This document shows, piece by piece, positions 17,889 to 25,680 of a DNA stretch of 64,000 nt. The position numbers and the translations under genes are program-made. The notes under the pieces were generated by a model that did no database searches, was not told the DNA's origin, and saw only the letters and a program-made list of their open reading frames with translations. The stretch comes from Agromyces larvae (GTDB taxonomy: Bacteria > Actinomycetota > Actinomycetes > Actinomycetales > Microbacteriaceae). Every line of letters begins with the position of its first letter. The stretch's first letter is position 1. The stretch spans positions 2,418,001-2,482,000 of the forward strand of contig NZ_CP094528.1 of NCBI RefSeq assembly GCF_022811705.1, read 5' to 3'.

Positions 17889-18029
17889 CGGCGACTCCCC
17901 CATGGTTCAGCCGCACCCTAGCGCCGAGCCCCCCGCACGGCCAGCGTGCTGCCCCAACGTGCATCGAGGTGTGCCCGCCACCCTGTTCTGTCCCTCGCGC
18001 GCGCCGCGAGGCATCCGTACCCTTGGGCC

Positions 18030-18914
18030 ATGTCGATCGAAGCCGCGACGGCGCGCGACCACCGGCCCCAGCTCGTCGTGATCACCGGCGCCTCCGGGCG
18101 CATCGGCAGCCAGGTCGTCCCGCTGCTCGACCGGGCGGGGCGCACCCTGCGACTCGTCGACACCGAGCTGCCCGAGCGTGTCGAGGAGGGCCCGTGGGGC
18201 ATGGCATCCGGCGCCCCTCTCCGCGGCTCGATCGAACTGCACCGGGCGTCGATCGAGCGCGACGACGAGATCCGCGCAGCCGTCCGTGGTGCCGACGCGG
18301 TGGTGCACCTCGCGGCGCTCGCCTCGGAGCGCCCGTGGGCCGATCTCGTGCGGGTCAACATCGACGGCACGCAGCGGGTGCTCGAGGCGGCGCATCTCGG
18401 CGGGGTGCGGCGCGTGCTTCTCGCGTCGAGCATCCACGCCGTCGGGTTCGCCCACGCCGGCGCGGCGGCGACGACGCCCGTGCTCGTGCCGCGGCCCGAC
18501 ACGTTCTACGGAGTCAGCAAGGCGGCCGTCGAGGCCCTCGGCAGCGTCTACGCCGATCGGTACGGCATGAGCGTCGTGTCGGCGCGGATCTGCGCGTTCG
18601 GCGCCGAACCGCTGCCCGGCGGCGACCTCGGGCACTGGCTGTCGCCCGGCGATGCGGCACGGCTCATCGAAGCGGCGATCGCGCTCGACGACGGGCGGCA
18701 CCACATCGTGTGGGGCGTCTCGGCGAACGCGCCCGGCGGGTTCGATCTGCGGGCCGGGTGGGTGATCGGGTTCGACCCCGAGGATGATGCGGTGCGCGTG
18801 CTGACCGAACGCGACGGCGTGGCGCCCGAATCGGCTCGTTCACCCGCTGCCGCACGCGGGCCGATCGGCGGCGAGTTCACCGACGCGGACCATCCGCTGG
18901 GCGAGCAGTGGTGA
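18030..18914 (+). CDS. NAD-dependent epimerase/dehydratase, uronate dehydrogenase-like
   Basis: A 294-residue extended SDR. The nucleotide motif [12 protein letters not shown] is near residues 16-27, then [10 protein letters not shown], the catalytic [12 protein letters not shown] (YxxxK) and the block [24 protein letters not shown] resembles uronate dehydrogenases that oxidise galacturonate or glucuronate, but relatives act on many sugars, so only the enzyme class is secure. A TACCCT box (18018-18023) lies exactly six bases before ATG, which indicates a leaderless transcript. It is divergent from the zinc-ribbon gene. Confidence 0.85.
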   Translation: MSIEAATARDHRPQLVVITGASGRIGSQVVPLLDRAGRTLRLVDTELPERVEEGPWGMASGAPLRGSIELHRASIERDDEIRAAVRGADAVVHLAALASERPWADLVRVNIDGTQRVLEAAHLGGVRRVLLASSIHAVGFAHAGAAATTPVLVPRPDTFYGVSKAAVEALGSVYADRYGMSVVSARICAFGAEPLPGGDLGHWLSPGDAARLIEAAIALDDGRHHIVWGVSANAPGGFDLRAGWVIGFDPEDDAVRVLTERDGVAPESARSPAAARGPIGGEFTDADHPLGEQW

Positions 18915-19189
18915 GGCGATCCGCGGACTGGACGCGGCGGCAACCCCCGTGAGCGCGCCGCCGCCCCGACCGCTACTCGTCGCGCGGGGTGCGGAACCCG
19001 CCCGGTGTCGAGATCGTCGCCGCCTTCGAGGTCGGGTCCGTCATGCTCGGTGATGTTCGCGCCCTCCCAGAACGGGTCGACGCCGAGCTCGCGGTCGTGT
19101 TCCGCCTTCAGTCGCGCCTGTTCGGCGGCGCTGTCGACGTGGTCGCGGTCGTCGGGCAGGGTGTCGTCGGAGCCGGTGGTGTCGCTCAT
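18548..19189 (-). CDS. small acidic protein, reading frame probably run on
   Basis: ATG at 19189 follows GAGGGGGAACC and begins [18 protein letters not shown], an acidic, disordered-looking protein like those at 34344-35156. Only about 72 residues (to near 18973) look genuine. Beyond that the frame stays open to 18548 but runs antisense through the epimerase gene and becomes Arg/Pro-rich. In the next frame an ending [11 protein letters not shown] followed by TAG at 18973 is available. Loss of two bases in an ACAC run near 19003 would explain the switch. The true C-terminus is therefore uncertain. Confidence 0.45.
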   Translation of the reverse strand: MSDTTGSDDTLPDDRDHVDSAAEQARLKAEHDRELGVDPFWEGANITEHDGPDLEGGDDLDTGRVPHPARRVAVGAAARSRGLPPRPVRGSPHHCSPSGWSASVNSPPIGPRAAAGERADSGATPSRSVSTRTASSSGSNPITHPARRSNPPGAFAETPHTMWCRPSSSAIAASMSRAASPGDSQCPRSPPGSGSAPNAQIRADTTLMPYRSA

Positions 19190-19305
19190 GGTTCCCCCTC
19201 GGTCGGTGCGTTCAGGCTACGTCGGAATCCCCGGCGCGACGAGGGGTGCGCGGGTCGCCCCCGGAGCAGAGCTCCCGAACCGAGATGGCGCGGACCGAGG
19301 AGCCG

Positions 19306-20670
19306 TCAGTCGAAGAAGCCGTCGAGCACGCTGCCGATCACGAGACCGCCGAGGATGCCGCCCAGCACGTCGGAGCCGCCTCCGCGGCGTCCGCCGCCGC
19401 CCCATCCGGGGCCGCCCCAGCTTCCGCCGCCCCACTGCCCGGGATCCTGCGGACGGGACGAATCGATGTCGCGTCGCGCGAGCTGCAGTGCCTCGCCCGC
19501 CAGGTACGCGACGCGTCTGGCCATCGCCATGGCCTTCTCGCGGTCGTCCTCGTCGATCGTGGTGGCGGCCACCGCGGAGCCGCCGAGGAGTCGGTCGAGG
19601 TCGACCCGGATGCGCTCGGCTTCGGCGAGCCGGGTGCGCGCATCGGCGCCGATCCAGCCGCGATGCCCGGCGATGATGTCGCGGGCGACGGCGAGCTGCC
19701 GGTCGGCGTCGTCGATGGCGTGCAGCACATGCTCGACCGGGGGGATCGGGCGCGCCGCGCGCTCGCGGGCGGCGGCGATCGCCGCGTCGAGTCCGGCGTT
19801 CGCCTCGCGCATCCGGTCGAGCTGGGTGAAGGGGTCGACGTTGACTCCCGCCGCCGGGAGGGTCGCGAGCGCCGCCTGCAACTCGGCGATGGCGGCGGCG
19901 ACCCCCGGCGAGTGCGGTTCGCGGAGCGCGACGGCGAGGTCGCCGCGGGAGTCTTCGACGATCGCGCCGAGCGTCGCTTCGGCACGCAGCGCCTCGACCT
20001 CGAACGCCTCGACCGCGTCGAGCAGGGTCGCCGCGCGTCGCACCGATTCGGTGGCCGCCTCGAGTGCGAGGTTGGCCTGCTCGCGCTGCCCCGCTTCGCG
20101 GCGGCGATCGGCGACGCCGGCGCTGTGCTCGGCGAAGCCGAGGAGCTGGTCGGCCTGGGCGGGGTTCGCGTCCACCTGCGCGAGCGCCTCGGGGGCGTAG
20201 CGGGCGGAGAGCCGTTCGACGGTCTCACGGGCGTGCGGGATGCGCGAACGCAGGTGCGCGGCATCCGCCCGCACCCCCGCGAGGATCTCGGGTGCGCGCC
20301 GGGCCCGCGCGATCTTGTCGGCGAGCACCGCGGTGCGCTCGCCGAGCACGTCCTCGGCCCATTCGCAGAGCTGCACGATGCGCGCATTGCGCTGGCGCAG
20401 CTCGACGGCGCTGTCGGGGATCTCGTCGTGGTTGAGCTGGTGCAGCCGGAAGGCCTCGCCGAGGTGTTCTCGCACTGCGGCGAGCGCGGTGGCGAGTTCG
20501 CCGGTGGCATCGTGCCCGAGCTCGGCCTCGGCGAAGACGAGCTCATCGGCCGTCACGCGCAGGCGTTCGTCGGCGGCGACGAGCGCGGCGCCGGCACGCT
20601 TGGCGAGGTCGGCGTCGTGCGCATCGAGCTCGTCGTGTTCGCGTCGGCGCATGCCCCAGAACCCGGCCAT
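19306..20670 (-). CDS. TPM-protein C-terminal-like helical protein
   Basis: A 454-residue, mostly alpha-helical, Ala/Glu/Arg-rich protein. It resembles the long C-terminal coiled region of actinobacterial TPM-domain proteins (RAGSALVAADERL-type start, PAQADQLLGFAEHSAG, LEAATESVRRAATLLDAVEAF, and a closing Gly-rich GGGSDVLGGILGGLVIGSVL). The N-terminal TPM domain, signal peptide and membrane segment of such proteins are absent; the protein begins MAGFWGMRRREHDE. It is therefore probably cytosolic or peripherally bound. TAGGAT lies 7 bases before ATG at 20670. Function unknown. Confidence 0.8.
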   Translation of the reverse strand: MAGFWGMRRREHDELDAHDADLAKRAGAALVAADERLRVTADELVFAEAELGHDATGELATALAAVREHLGEAFRLHQLNHDEIPDSAVELRQRNARIVQLCEWAEDVLGERTAVLADKIARARRAPEILAGVRADAAHLRSRIPHARETVERLSARYAPEALAQVDANPAQADQLLGFAEHSAGVADRRREAGQREQANLALEAATESVRRAATLLDAVEAFEVEALRAEATLGAIVEDSRGDLAVALREPHSPGVAAAIAELQAALATLPAAGVNVDPFTQLDRMREANAGLDAAIAAARERAARPIPPVEHVLHAIDDADRQLAVARDIIAGHRGWIGADARTRLAEAERIRVDLDRLLGGSAVAATTIDEDDREKAMAMARRVAYLAGEALQLARRDIDSSRPQDPGQWGGGSWGGPGWGGGGRRGGGSDVLGGILGGLVIGSVLDGFFD

Positions 20671-20727
20671 GTCCTCGATCCTATGGGCGCCGCTGTGCGC
20701 GAGCTGCATGCGGGCCGCACCGCACCG

Positions 20728-20774
20728 AGTCGCGAGACGCGTCCTCCTCCGTCGGGCGCTCCTCGACCAGCGGG
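20728..20774 (+). repeat. REP-like dispersed repeat, copy a
   Basis: A member of the window's dispersed repeat family: a GAGACGCGTC-type left half, then the core GTCGGGCGCTCCTC and the right end GACCAGCGGG. It lies in the short gap between the TPM-like gene and the beta-lactamase-fold lipoprotein gene. Other copies are at 23771, 25190, 41983, 46201, 53901 and 60038. Confidence 0.8.
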
Positions 20775-20791
20775 ACGCCGCGACGCGACCC

Positions 20792-22072
20792 CTACCCTTG
20801 CGGTCCGACGGTCGGCGGCGGGTCGTCGGGCACGAGCTCGCCGCCGAGTTCGAGGGCGAGGGCATCGGCGTGGTTCGCGAGGTTGCCGCCCCAGTCGGGG
20901 AAGGTGTCGCGGGTGTAGGTGATCGCGACGGCGACGGTGACCGAACGGCCGTCGTCGGCCCGCGAGGCGGGCAGCGTCAGGACCGCCGACGCGTACCCGC
21001 CGAACAGCGGGGTCTGCTTCACCCAGTCTCCGACGAGGATGGTGCCGAGCCCGTACGACCAGTTCTCGGTGAGCGTGCCGCAGGCGCGGCATCCCTCGAC
21101 GGGGTGGCCGAACCCGATGAGGTCGGGGGCGATGAGCTGCTGCCACGAGTCGGGTTCGAGCAGGTCGCCCCGGCCGACGATCGCGTCGAAGCTCGACGCG
21201 ATGTCGCCGATGCTGCTCGTCTGCACGGCTCCTTCGGGCAGGGTCCACGACGGGTTCCACCAGGTCGAGTCCTCCCAGACGCCGCGTTCTGCGGTGAAGG
21301 CGTGCACGACGGGGTCGGGGATGGCGGTCCCCTGCTCGGCGACGGTCGCGTCGAGCCCCAGCGGTTCGAGCACGTGCTCGGCGAGCAGGTCGGCGAGCCG
21401 CTCGCCGGTCGCGGCTTCGAGCACGAGGCCGAGCACGATGTAGTCGCTGTGCGAGTAGTCCCAGTTCTCGCCGGGTTCGAACGAGCGCGGTGCGCCGAGG
21501 CTGAAGGCGAGGAGCGTGTCGTCGGTCCAAGCGTGGAACGGGTCGTCGACCACGGCGTCGATGAATTCGGGGTTCGCGACGTGGTCGGGGTAGCCGGCGG
21601 TCATGTTCGCGAGCATCCGCGGGGTGACCCGGTCGGCCTCGGGGAAGTCGGGCAGCCACGTCGCGATCGGTTCGTCGAGGTCGACGACGCCGTCGTCGAC
21701 GAGCCGCATGAGCAGGGTGCTGAGGTAGGTGATCGCGACGGCGCCGTTGCGGAACCGGCCGTCGAGCGTCACCGGCACCCCGCCCATCGCCTCGCCGATC
21801 GCGGTCTGCGCGACGACCTCGCCGTCGATGCGGATCTCGGCGATGAGCGACCCGAGCGAGTGGGTTTCGACCGCGCGGGCGGCGGCCTCGTCGAGCAGTC
21901 GCTGCACCGAGGCATCCGTCGAATCGCCCGGCTCGCTCGCGTCGCCGGTCGGGGATGCACCCTGCGTCGAGCCCGGCGGCTCGCCTGGGGCGGTGCATCC
22001 GGAAAGCAGCAGAGCGGATGCCGCGAGCGCGACGACGACCGTCGCGTAGCCGCGCCTGCGGTGCGTCTGCAT
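20792..22072 (-). CDS. beta-lactamase-fold lipoprotein, catalytic residues lost
   Basis: A 426-residue lipoprotein: Lys/Arg-poor start, hydrophobic stretch, then lipobox LLSGC with Cys26. The rest matches class-C beta-lactamase-like serine hydrolases (LVDDGVVDLDEPIATWLPDFP, VTPRMLANMTAGYPD, FEPGENWDYSHSDYIVLGLVLE). However, the SxxK tetrad is GAVAI at residues 110-114 instead of GS[VI]TK, so nucleophile and base are missing, and the YxN motif reads YSH. It is therefore probably a binding protein rather than a hydrolase. It is exported and anchored on the outer face of the membrane, and transcribed divergently from the 22189 operon with twin operators between them. Confidence 0.88.
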   Translation of the reverse strand: MQTHRRRGYATVVVALAASALLLSGCTAPGEPPGSTQGASPTGDASEPGDSTDASVQRLLDEAAARAVETHSLGSLIAEIRIDGEVVAQTAIGEAMGGVPVTLDGRFRNGAVAITYLSTLLMRLVDDGVVDLDEPIATWLPDFPEADRVTPRMLANMTAGYPDHVANPEFIDAVVDDPFHAWTDDTLLAFSLGAPRSFEPGENWDYSHSDYIVLGLVLEAATGERLADLLAEHVLEPLGLDATVAEQGTAIPDPVVHAFTAERGVWEDSTWWNPSWTLPEGAVQTSSIGDIASSFDAIVGRGDLLEPDSWQQLIAPDLIGFGHPVEGCRACGTLTENWSYGLGTILVGDWVKQTPLFGGYASAVLTLPASRADDGRSVTVAVAITYTRDTFPDWGGNLANHADALALELGGELVPDDPPPTVGPQG

Positions 22073-22140
22073 CGACTCCTCCGTACGGTCGCCCGCTCTC
22101 GCCGGAGGATACCGCCGCCGCGGATGGGCCGCCAGTCGAC

Positions 22141-22186
22141 GTCAACCATCACTTGACAGTCGGATCGGCGTCAATCTACGGTTGAC
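22141..22186 (+). promoter_or_regulatory. core promoter overlapped by two GTCAA-N7-TTGAC operators
   Basis: Two 17-bp palindromes with identical arms occur at 22141-22157 and 22170-22186, centres 29 bp apart. They overlay a promoter for the rightward operon: -35 TTGACA at 22153-22158, an 18-bp spacer and -10 TACGGT at 22177-22182, six bases before the ATG at 22189. A protein bound to both would block RNA polymerase. The HTH protein encoded at 22533-23075 is the natural candidate, but that is inference. Confidence 0.75.
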
Positions 22187-22188
22187 AC

Positions 22189-22536
22189 ATGACCTCCTCC
22201 CCGAACCGCCTCCTCATCACCGCCTGGGCATCCGGATTCGGTGCCCTCATCGCCGGCCTGGCATGCACGCTGGTCAGCGCGTTCCTGCTCGACGGGTTCG
22301 CGGGCGGCATGCTCACGGGCGTCGGAATCGTGCTGCTGTGCGCGGCAACGCTCACCTTCGGCGGCACGCTCGGCGCACTGCGGCCCCGCGGCTCGTCGCA
22401 TGACGGCATCGGCGAGACCGGCGCGGGTGAGACCAGCACGGGCGAGACCGGCGCACGCGAGACCGGCGCGGCGCAGAGCCGACGCGGCGACCAGACCCGC
22501 ACCTGGTGGCTGCCGAGCCGCGACGGCGACCGATGA
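22189..22536 (+). CDS. small two-segment membrane protein with GET-type repeats
   Basis: A 115-residue protein. Two hydrophobic segments lie at about residues 9-32 and 40-63. A hydrophilic tail follows with pentapeptide-like repeats (GETGA, GETST, GETGA, RETGA) encoded by a near-perfect 15-bp DNA repeat. The transcript appears leaderless from a strong promoter that is covered by two operators. The last four bases overlap the next gene (ATGA), so the pair is co-translated. No family recognised; perhaps a partner or sensor for the HTH protein. Confidence 0.75.
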   Translation: MTSSPNRLLITAWASGFGALIAGLACTLVSAFLLDGFAGGMLTGVGIVLLCAATLTFGGTLGALRPRGSSHDGIGETGAGETSTGETGARETGAAQSRRGDQTRTWWLPSRDGDR

Positions 22537-23075
22537 GCGCCGTCGGCGACGCGATCGCCCGTGCCATCCTCGACTCCGTGGCCGTCGAGGGTGCGCCCGA
22601 CGGAGCGATCGCGCCCGACGACCACCTCGCACTCATCCGCGCCAGCGCCGACGCCGAGCTGGAGGTGCGCTCGGTCCTGCGGCAGGCCGTCGAGTCAGCG
22701 CGCGCGGGCGGCGTGAGCTGGAGCGCGATCGGTGCGGAGTTGGGCATGACCCGCCAGGCGGCGCAGCAGCGCTTCGGAGACACGACCCAACCGGATGCCT
22801 CCGGCGAAGCCGGCACCGAGTACCGCTGGCTCGGCCCGGTGACCGCGTTCGACGAGATGCCCGAGCTCGCGCTCGCGGGCCGTGCCGGCTGGCGCACCGT
22901 CGAGGCCGGGATCCTGCGCCACCGCATGCTGCGCACCGACACGCAGTGGGAGCACAAGCGCGTCATCGGCCGCGGCCCGACACGCCGCGAGGAGGACGAG
23001 GGCTGGATGCTCGGCTGCGCGATGTTCCCGTGGGTATATCTCGTGCGCGACCTGGGAGTGCCGGCGGAGGGGTAG
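22533..23075 (+). CDS. helix-turn-helix protein, putative regulator
   Basis: A 180-residue protein beginning at the ATG that overlaps the previous stop. Residues about 40-85 contain a helix-turn-helix of the type common in actinobacterial small regulators: ARAGGVSWSAIGAELGMTRQ followed by AAQQRFG. The C-terminal half (YRWLGPVTAFDEMPEL, then a Trp/Arg-rich block) has no family that I recognise and may sense a ligand or meet the membrane partner. It is likely to autoregulate through the GTCAA-N7-TTGAC sites upstream; this is inferred from position only. Confidence 0.75.
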   Translation: MSAVGDAIARAILDSVAVEGAPDGAIAPDDHLALIRASADAELEVRSVLRQAVESARAGGVSWSAIGAELGMTRQAAQQRFGDTTQPDASGEAGTEYRWLGPVTAFDEMPELALAGRAGWRTVEAGILRHRMLRTDTQWEHKRVIGRGPTRREEDEGWMLGCAMFPWVYLVRDLGVPAEG

Positions 23076-23288
23076 CGGCTTGGCCGGGCGCCTACTGTTC
23101 GGCCACTCTGGCGTTCCGCAGCCTCGTCGGGCGTCCGACTCCAGCAGTCGTTCTTCCACGAGCAGGCGCGGCAGTGTGCGGCGAGCGTATGGGCCAGTAC
23201 CAGTTTGGGAACGATGAGTGGATCCGGAATCCGATGTCGAACTCCGAAGCCTTCATCAAGACCGTCCGAATCAGAGTCGGGGTCCGGA

Positions 23289-23612
23289 TCACTCGTGGGC
23301 GAAATGGATCCAACGGGTCCCGGGATGCCTCCCGGTTTGACGATGCTCGAGGACTTCGTAGGTCGACGAAATGTGCACGTCCCGCCAAACGAGTTCTTCG
23401 AGCTCGCTCTCGATCTCACGCATGTCGGTCTCATCGTCTTCCGTTCGTTGGGAAAGCTGGAAGATGAGCTGGACTTGCTCCCGATTGATCGAGACGCCGA
23501 TCGCGAGAGCGTGAGGCGGGACCACGCCGAGCATCGCGTGCACTGCCTGCGCGACGATGTAGTTGTCCCAGTTCGGAACATGTTCGAGGTCGTCGGGTGA
23601 GGCGTACTTCAT
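23289..23612 (-). CDS. putative immunity protein of an orphan toxin tail
   Basis: A 107-residue acidic protein: YASPDDLEHVPNWDNYIVAQ, then LAIGVSINREQVQLIFQLSQ and IESELEELVWRDV. No named family recognised. Three facts argue for immunity. Its ATG at 23612 overlaps the stop of an upstream toxin-like C-terminal fragment (ATGA), as in the MafI pair. A decayed paralogue stands directly behind the immunity gene of the second toxin locus (43420-43650). It is small and acidic. The frame extends to an ATG at 23621, but the overlap rule favours 23612. Confidence 0.7.
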   Translation of the reverse strand: MKYASPDDLEHVPNWDNYIVAQAVHAMLGVVPPHALAIGVSINREQVQLIFQLSQRTEDDETDMREIESELEELVWRDVHISSTYEVLEHRQTGRHPGTRWIHFAHE

Positions 23613-23770
23613 GGCTTCCATTCTGGATTGTGAGGGACGACGCTCGGAGCCTTCGTCCCTTTGATGAAGAACACGTCGGTTTCCTGGGCGTCGTAACCGT
23701 TACCCGGGCTGACATTGAAACCGGTGACGGTATGCGAGCGGACGACGATGTCTCCGCTGGCTTTGGTACC
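23609..23770 (-). pseudogene. C-terminal tail of a polymorphic toxin, trunk missing
   Basis: Fifty-three codons are readable before a stop that overlaps the following immunity gene: ASGDIVVRSHTVTGFNV, then SPGNGYDAQETDVFFIKGTK and a final HNPEWKP. The frame is abruptly cut at 23770, exactly where the REP-like repeat 23771-23793 begins, and no trunk or start codon is present. It has the look of the end of a toxin domain, by position and by coupling to the next gene. The toxin family is not recognised. It is too short to be expressed alone without a start. Confidence 0.65.
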
Positions 23771-23793
23771 GTCGGGCGCTCCTCAACCGGCGG
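23771..23793 (+). repeat. REP-like dispersed repeat, partial copy b
   Basis: Right half of the repeat family (core GTCGGGCGCTCCTC, then AACCGGCGG). It separates the truncated toxin tail from the 3' end of the DUF4143 ATPase, whose stop lies four bases further on. The position at the exact end of toxin coding sequence suggests a recombination joint. Confidence 0.8.
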
Positions 23794-23797
23794 GAGT

Positions 23798-25060
23798 TCA
23801 CATCTCCCAGAGCGCGCTGATCGGCACGGCTCGATTCTTCGGTCCGAACGCCAGTGTCTCGGTGCCCGTGTACAGCACGATTCCCGCAACCAAGTCGCCT
23901 CCGACGCGCTCGGCGAGATGGTTGATGCCCTTGAAGTCGTCGGGCCTCGCAGTGGCAGAGGATTTGACGTCGATCGCAACGACGCGTCCTCGCCGGTCTT
24001 CGAGCACGATGTCGACTTCGACCTTGTCTTTCGTTCGATAGTGGAACAGCTCTGCGCGCACATTCGACCAGGTCAGTTGCCGCGCGATCTCCATGGTGAC
24101 GAATCCTTCGAGCAGCCCTCCCAGCGGGCTGTCGATGCGGCGCAGGCTCGCGGCATCCTGACCGAGAAGGTTCGCCGCGATACCGGAGTCGACCATGGCC
24201 GCTTTGGCGGTCGAGACCGCACGACTGCTGAGGTTGCGCGACCAGGCGGGAATGCGCTTGATGAGGAAGACTTCCTCGAGAAGACCGAGATAACGGTTCA
24301 CCGTCGTCTGCGGCAGACCGATCTCGCCGGCGATGGATCCTGGCACCAGCAACTGCCCTGACCGTGCGGCGAGCATGCGGATGAGCGCACGCATCTCGGG
24401 GCCACGCTCGATCTCCGAGAGCTGGATGACATCGCGGTTCACGATGTCGGCGACATAGTTGTCGAAGAACGTCTCACGCCGCCGCCCCACGCGCGCGACG
24501 GCTTCGGGGAACCCGCCGCGAATGACGCGGTCGATGTACCCGGTGCGCTGCTCGAGCGAGCCATGCCGCAGGTCGACACCTTGGTCGAACACCGCGTCCA
24601 CGAATCCATCAGGAGTTCCATCGATCTCACCCTGCGCCAGCGGCCACAGCTCGATCGTCTCCATGCGCCCGGGCAGCGCGTCGGGCACGCCGCGAAGCCC
24701 GAGTACCCGCGCCGATCCGGTCAGCAGGAATCGCCCGGGGCGTGGGTCGGTATCGACGACTTCCTTGATGGCCAGGAGGAGCTCGGGCACGCGCTGAACT
24801 TCGTCGATGACGAGCATCTGGTCATCGCGCACGAACGAGGTGGGGTCGAACTCGGCCGCATGACGGGTAGCGGCTCGATCAAGGCTGCGCCATTCGGCGC
24901 CCCGGTCGGCGCCGATTTGCGCGACGATGGTGCTCTTTCCGCACTGGCGCGCGCCGTTGATCAGCACGACGCGGGTATCGGCGAGCGCGTCCTCGACCGC
25001 TCGATGCGCGTGCCGCGGGAGGATGCGCCCGATTGGGGATGAAGGAACAACGGATGCCAC
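23798..25060 (-). CDS. AAA ATPase with DUF4143 (COG1373), intact
   Basis: A 420-residue protein. The P-loop GARQCGKSTIV is near residue 37, Walker B QMLVIDEVQRVPELL near 83, sensor FLLTGSARVLGL near 113, and DUF4143 follows with IRGGFPEAVARV, FFDNYVADIVNRD, ETTVNRYL-like helix and the C-terminal nuclease-like block YRTKDKVEVDIVLEDR...VVAIDVKSS. This large prokaryotic family resembles restriction-fold ATPases; its role is unsettled, with toxin-antitoxin or defence suggestions. GTG at 25060 is preceded by CACTAT and six bases, a leaderless pattern. Direct repeats at 25081-25164 lie just upstream. It is related to the broken gene at 2865. Confidence 0.9.
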   Translation of the reverse strand: MASVVPSSPIGRILPRHAHRAVEDALADTRVVLINGARQCGKSTIVAQIGADRGAEWRSLDRAATRHAAEFDPTSFVRDDQMLVIDEVQRVPELLLAIKEVVDTDPRPGRFLLTGSARVLGLRGVPDALPGRMETIELWPLAQGEIDGTPDGFVDAVFDQGVDLRHGSLEQRTGYIDRVIRGGFPEAVARVGRRRETFFDNYVADIVNRDVIQLSEIERGPEMRALIRMLAARSGQLLVPGSIAGEIGLPQTTVNRYLGLLEEVFLIKRIPAWSRNLSSRAVSTAKAAMVDSGIAANLLGQDAASLRRIDSPLGGLLEGFVTMEIARQLTWSNVRAELFHYRTKDKVEVDIVLEDRRGRVVAIDVKSSATARPDDFKGINHLAERVGGDLVAGIVLYTGTETLAFGPKNRAVPISALWEM

Positions 25061-25080
25061 GGTTCAATAGTGGCACGGTT

Positions 25081-25164
25081 GTGCAAGTTTGGTCGCCCCT
25101 GCCGTGCAAGTTTGGTCGCTGCCCTGTGCAAGTTTGGTCGCTGGTGAGGTGACCGTTTGGTCGC
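25081..25164 (+). repeat. direct repeats GTGCAAGTTTGGTCGC upstream of an ATPase gene
   Basis: The 16-mer GTGCAAGTTTGGTCGC occurs at 25081, 25104 and 25126 (spacing 23 and 22 bp), and a shortened copy GTTTGGTCGC starts at 25155. The array begins 21 bp upstream of the GTG start of the ATPase. The regular spacing of about two helical turns fits iterated protein binding, for example autoregulation, better than a chance repeat. Confidence 0.8.
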
Positions 25165-25189
25165 TGCGGTTGCGGAGGTTGGGTCACGA

Positions 25190-25235
25190 GGTTTCGAGAC
25201 GCGTCCGACTCCGTCGGGCGCTCCTCAACCAGCGG
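25190..25235 (+). repeat. REP-like dispersed repeat, full copy c
   Basis: The most complete copy, 46 bp: left end GGTTTCGAGACGCGTCCGAC, middle TCCGTCGGGCGC, right end TCCTCAACCAGCGG. It lies in the gap between the PIN toxin gene and the ATPase promoter. A partial echo, GCTTCTCAACCAACGG, follows at 25243-25258. The inner GTCCGAC/GTCGGGC halves can fold. Confidence 0.85.
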
Positions 25236-25281
25236 ACGGTGGCGCTTCTCAACCAACGGACGCAAGGGAGAATCGGCCGGC

Positions 25282-25680
25282 TCAGCCGACCTCGGCCACC
25301 TCGACGCCGGCGTCGCGGGCGGCTCGGGCGAGCCGATCGTCGAGGGTCGCGAGGCGGGCGCCGGTCGTCAGCGCCGCGTCGAGCACGCAGCAGTCGGGGA
25401 GCTTCAGGCCGGTTTCGACCCGGATGCGGGCGAGTCTCGCGGCGCTCTGCGCCGGAGGCATCCATTCGGCGATGCCCAGCGCGGTGATCGCGTGCGCTGC
25501 CGCTTCACCGCGCCCGACGCGGACCGGCCCGACGAGCACTTCGGTGAGGGTCAGCGAAGGGATGAGCAACGACTCGGCGAGGTGGCCGCGGAAGAACGCG
25601 GCCGCCCGCGCATGATGCGGGTCGTGGGAGGCGAGGTGGGCGATGACCACACTCGCGTCGAGCACGATCACTCGGGCCAC
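25282..25680 (-). CDS. PIN-domain ribonuclease toxin (VapC-type)
   Basis: A 132-residue PIN protein with the expected acidic residues: LDASVVIAHL near residue 7, LTEVLVGPV near 45, LPDCCVLDAAL near 95 and LATLDDRLA near 110. VapC enzymes are magnesium-dependent RNases that cut tRNA or rRNA. It starts at a GTG at 25680 overlapping the end of the antitoxin gene by 13 bp, so both are made from one mRNA. Cytoplasmic. Confidence 0.88.
   Translation of the reverse strand: MARVIVLDASVVIAHLASHDPHHARAAAFFRGHLAESLLIPSLTLTEVLVGPVRVGRGEAAAHAITALGIAEWMPPAQSAARLARIRVETGLKLPDCCVLDAALTTGARLATLDDRLARAARDAGVEVAEVG

Noticed and set aside
23217..23288. Antisense reading with a NWYWP motif resembling the end of the DUF596-like protein
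   Set aside because: The match is a few residues only; too short to claim an immunity remnant without an alignment.
25081..25164. Possible CRISPR array
   Set aside because: Repeats are 16 bp with 6-7 bp between them; spacer length and copy number do not fit CRISPR, and no cas gene is present.
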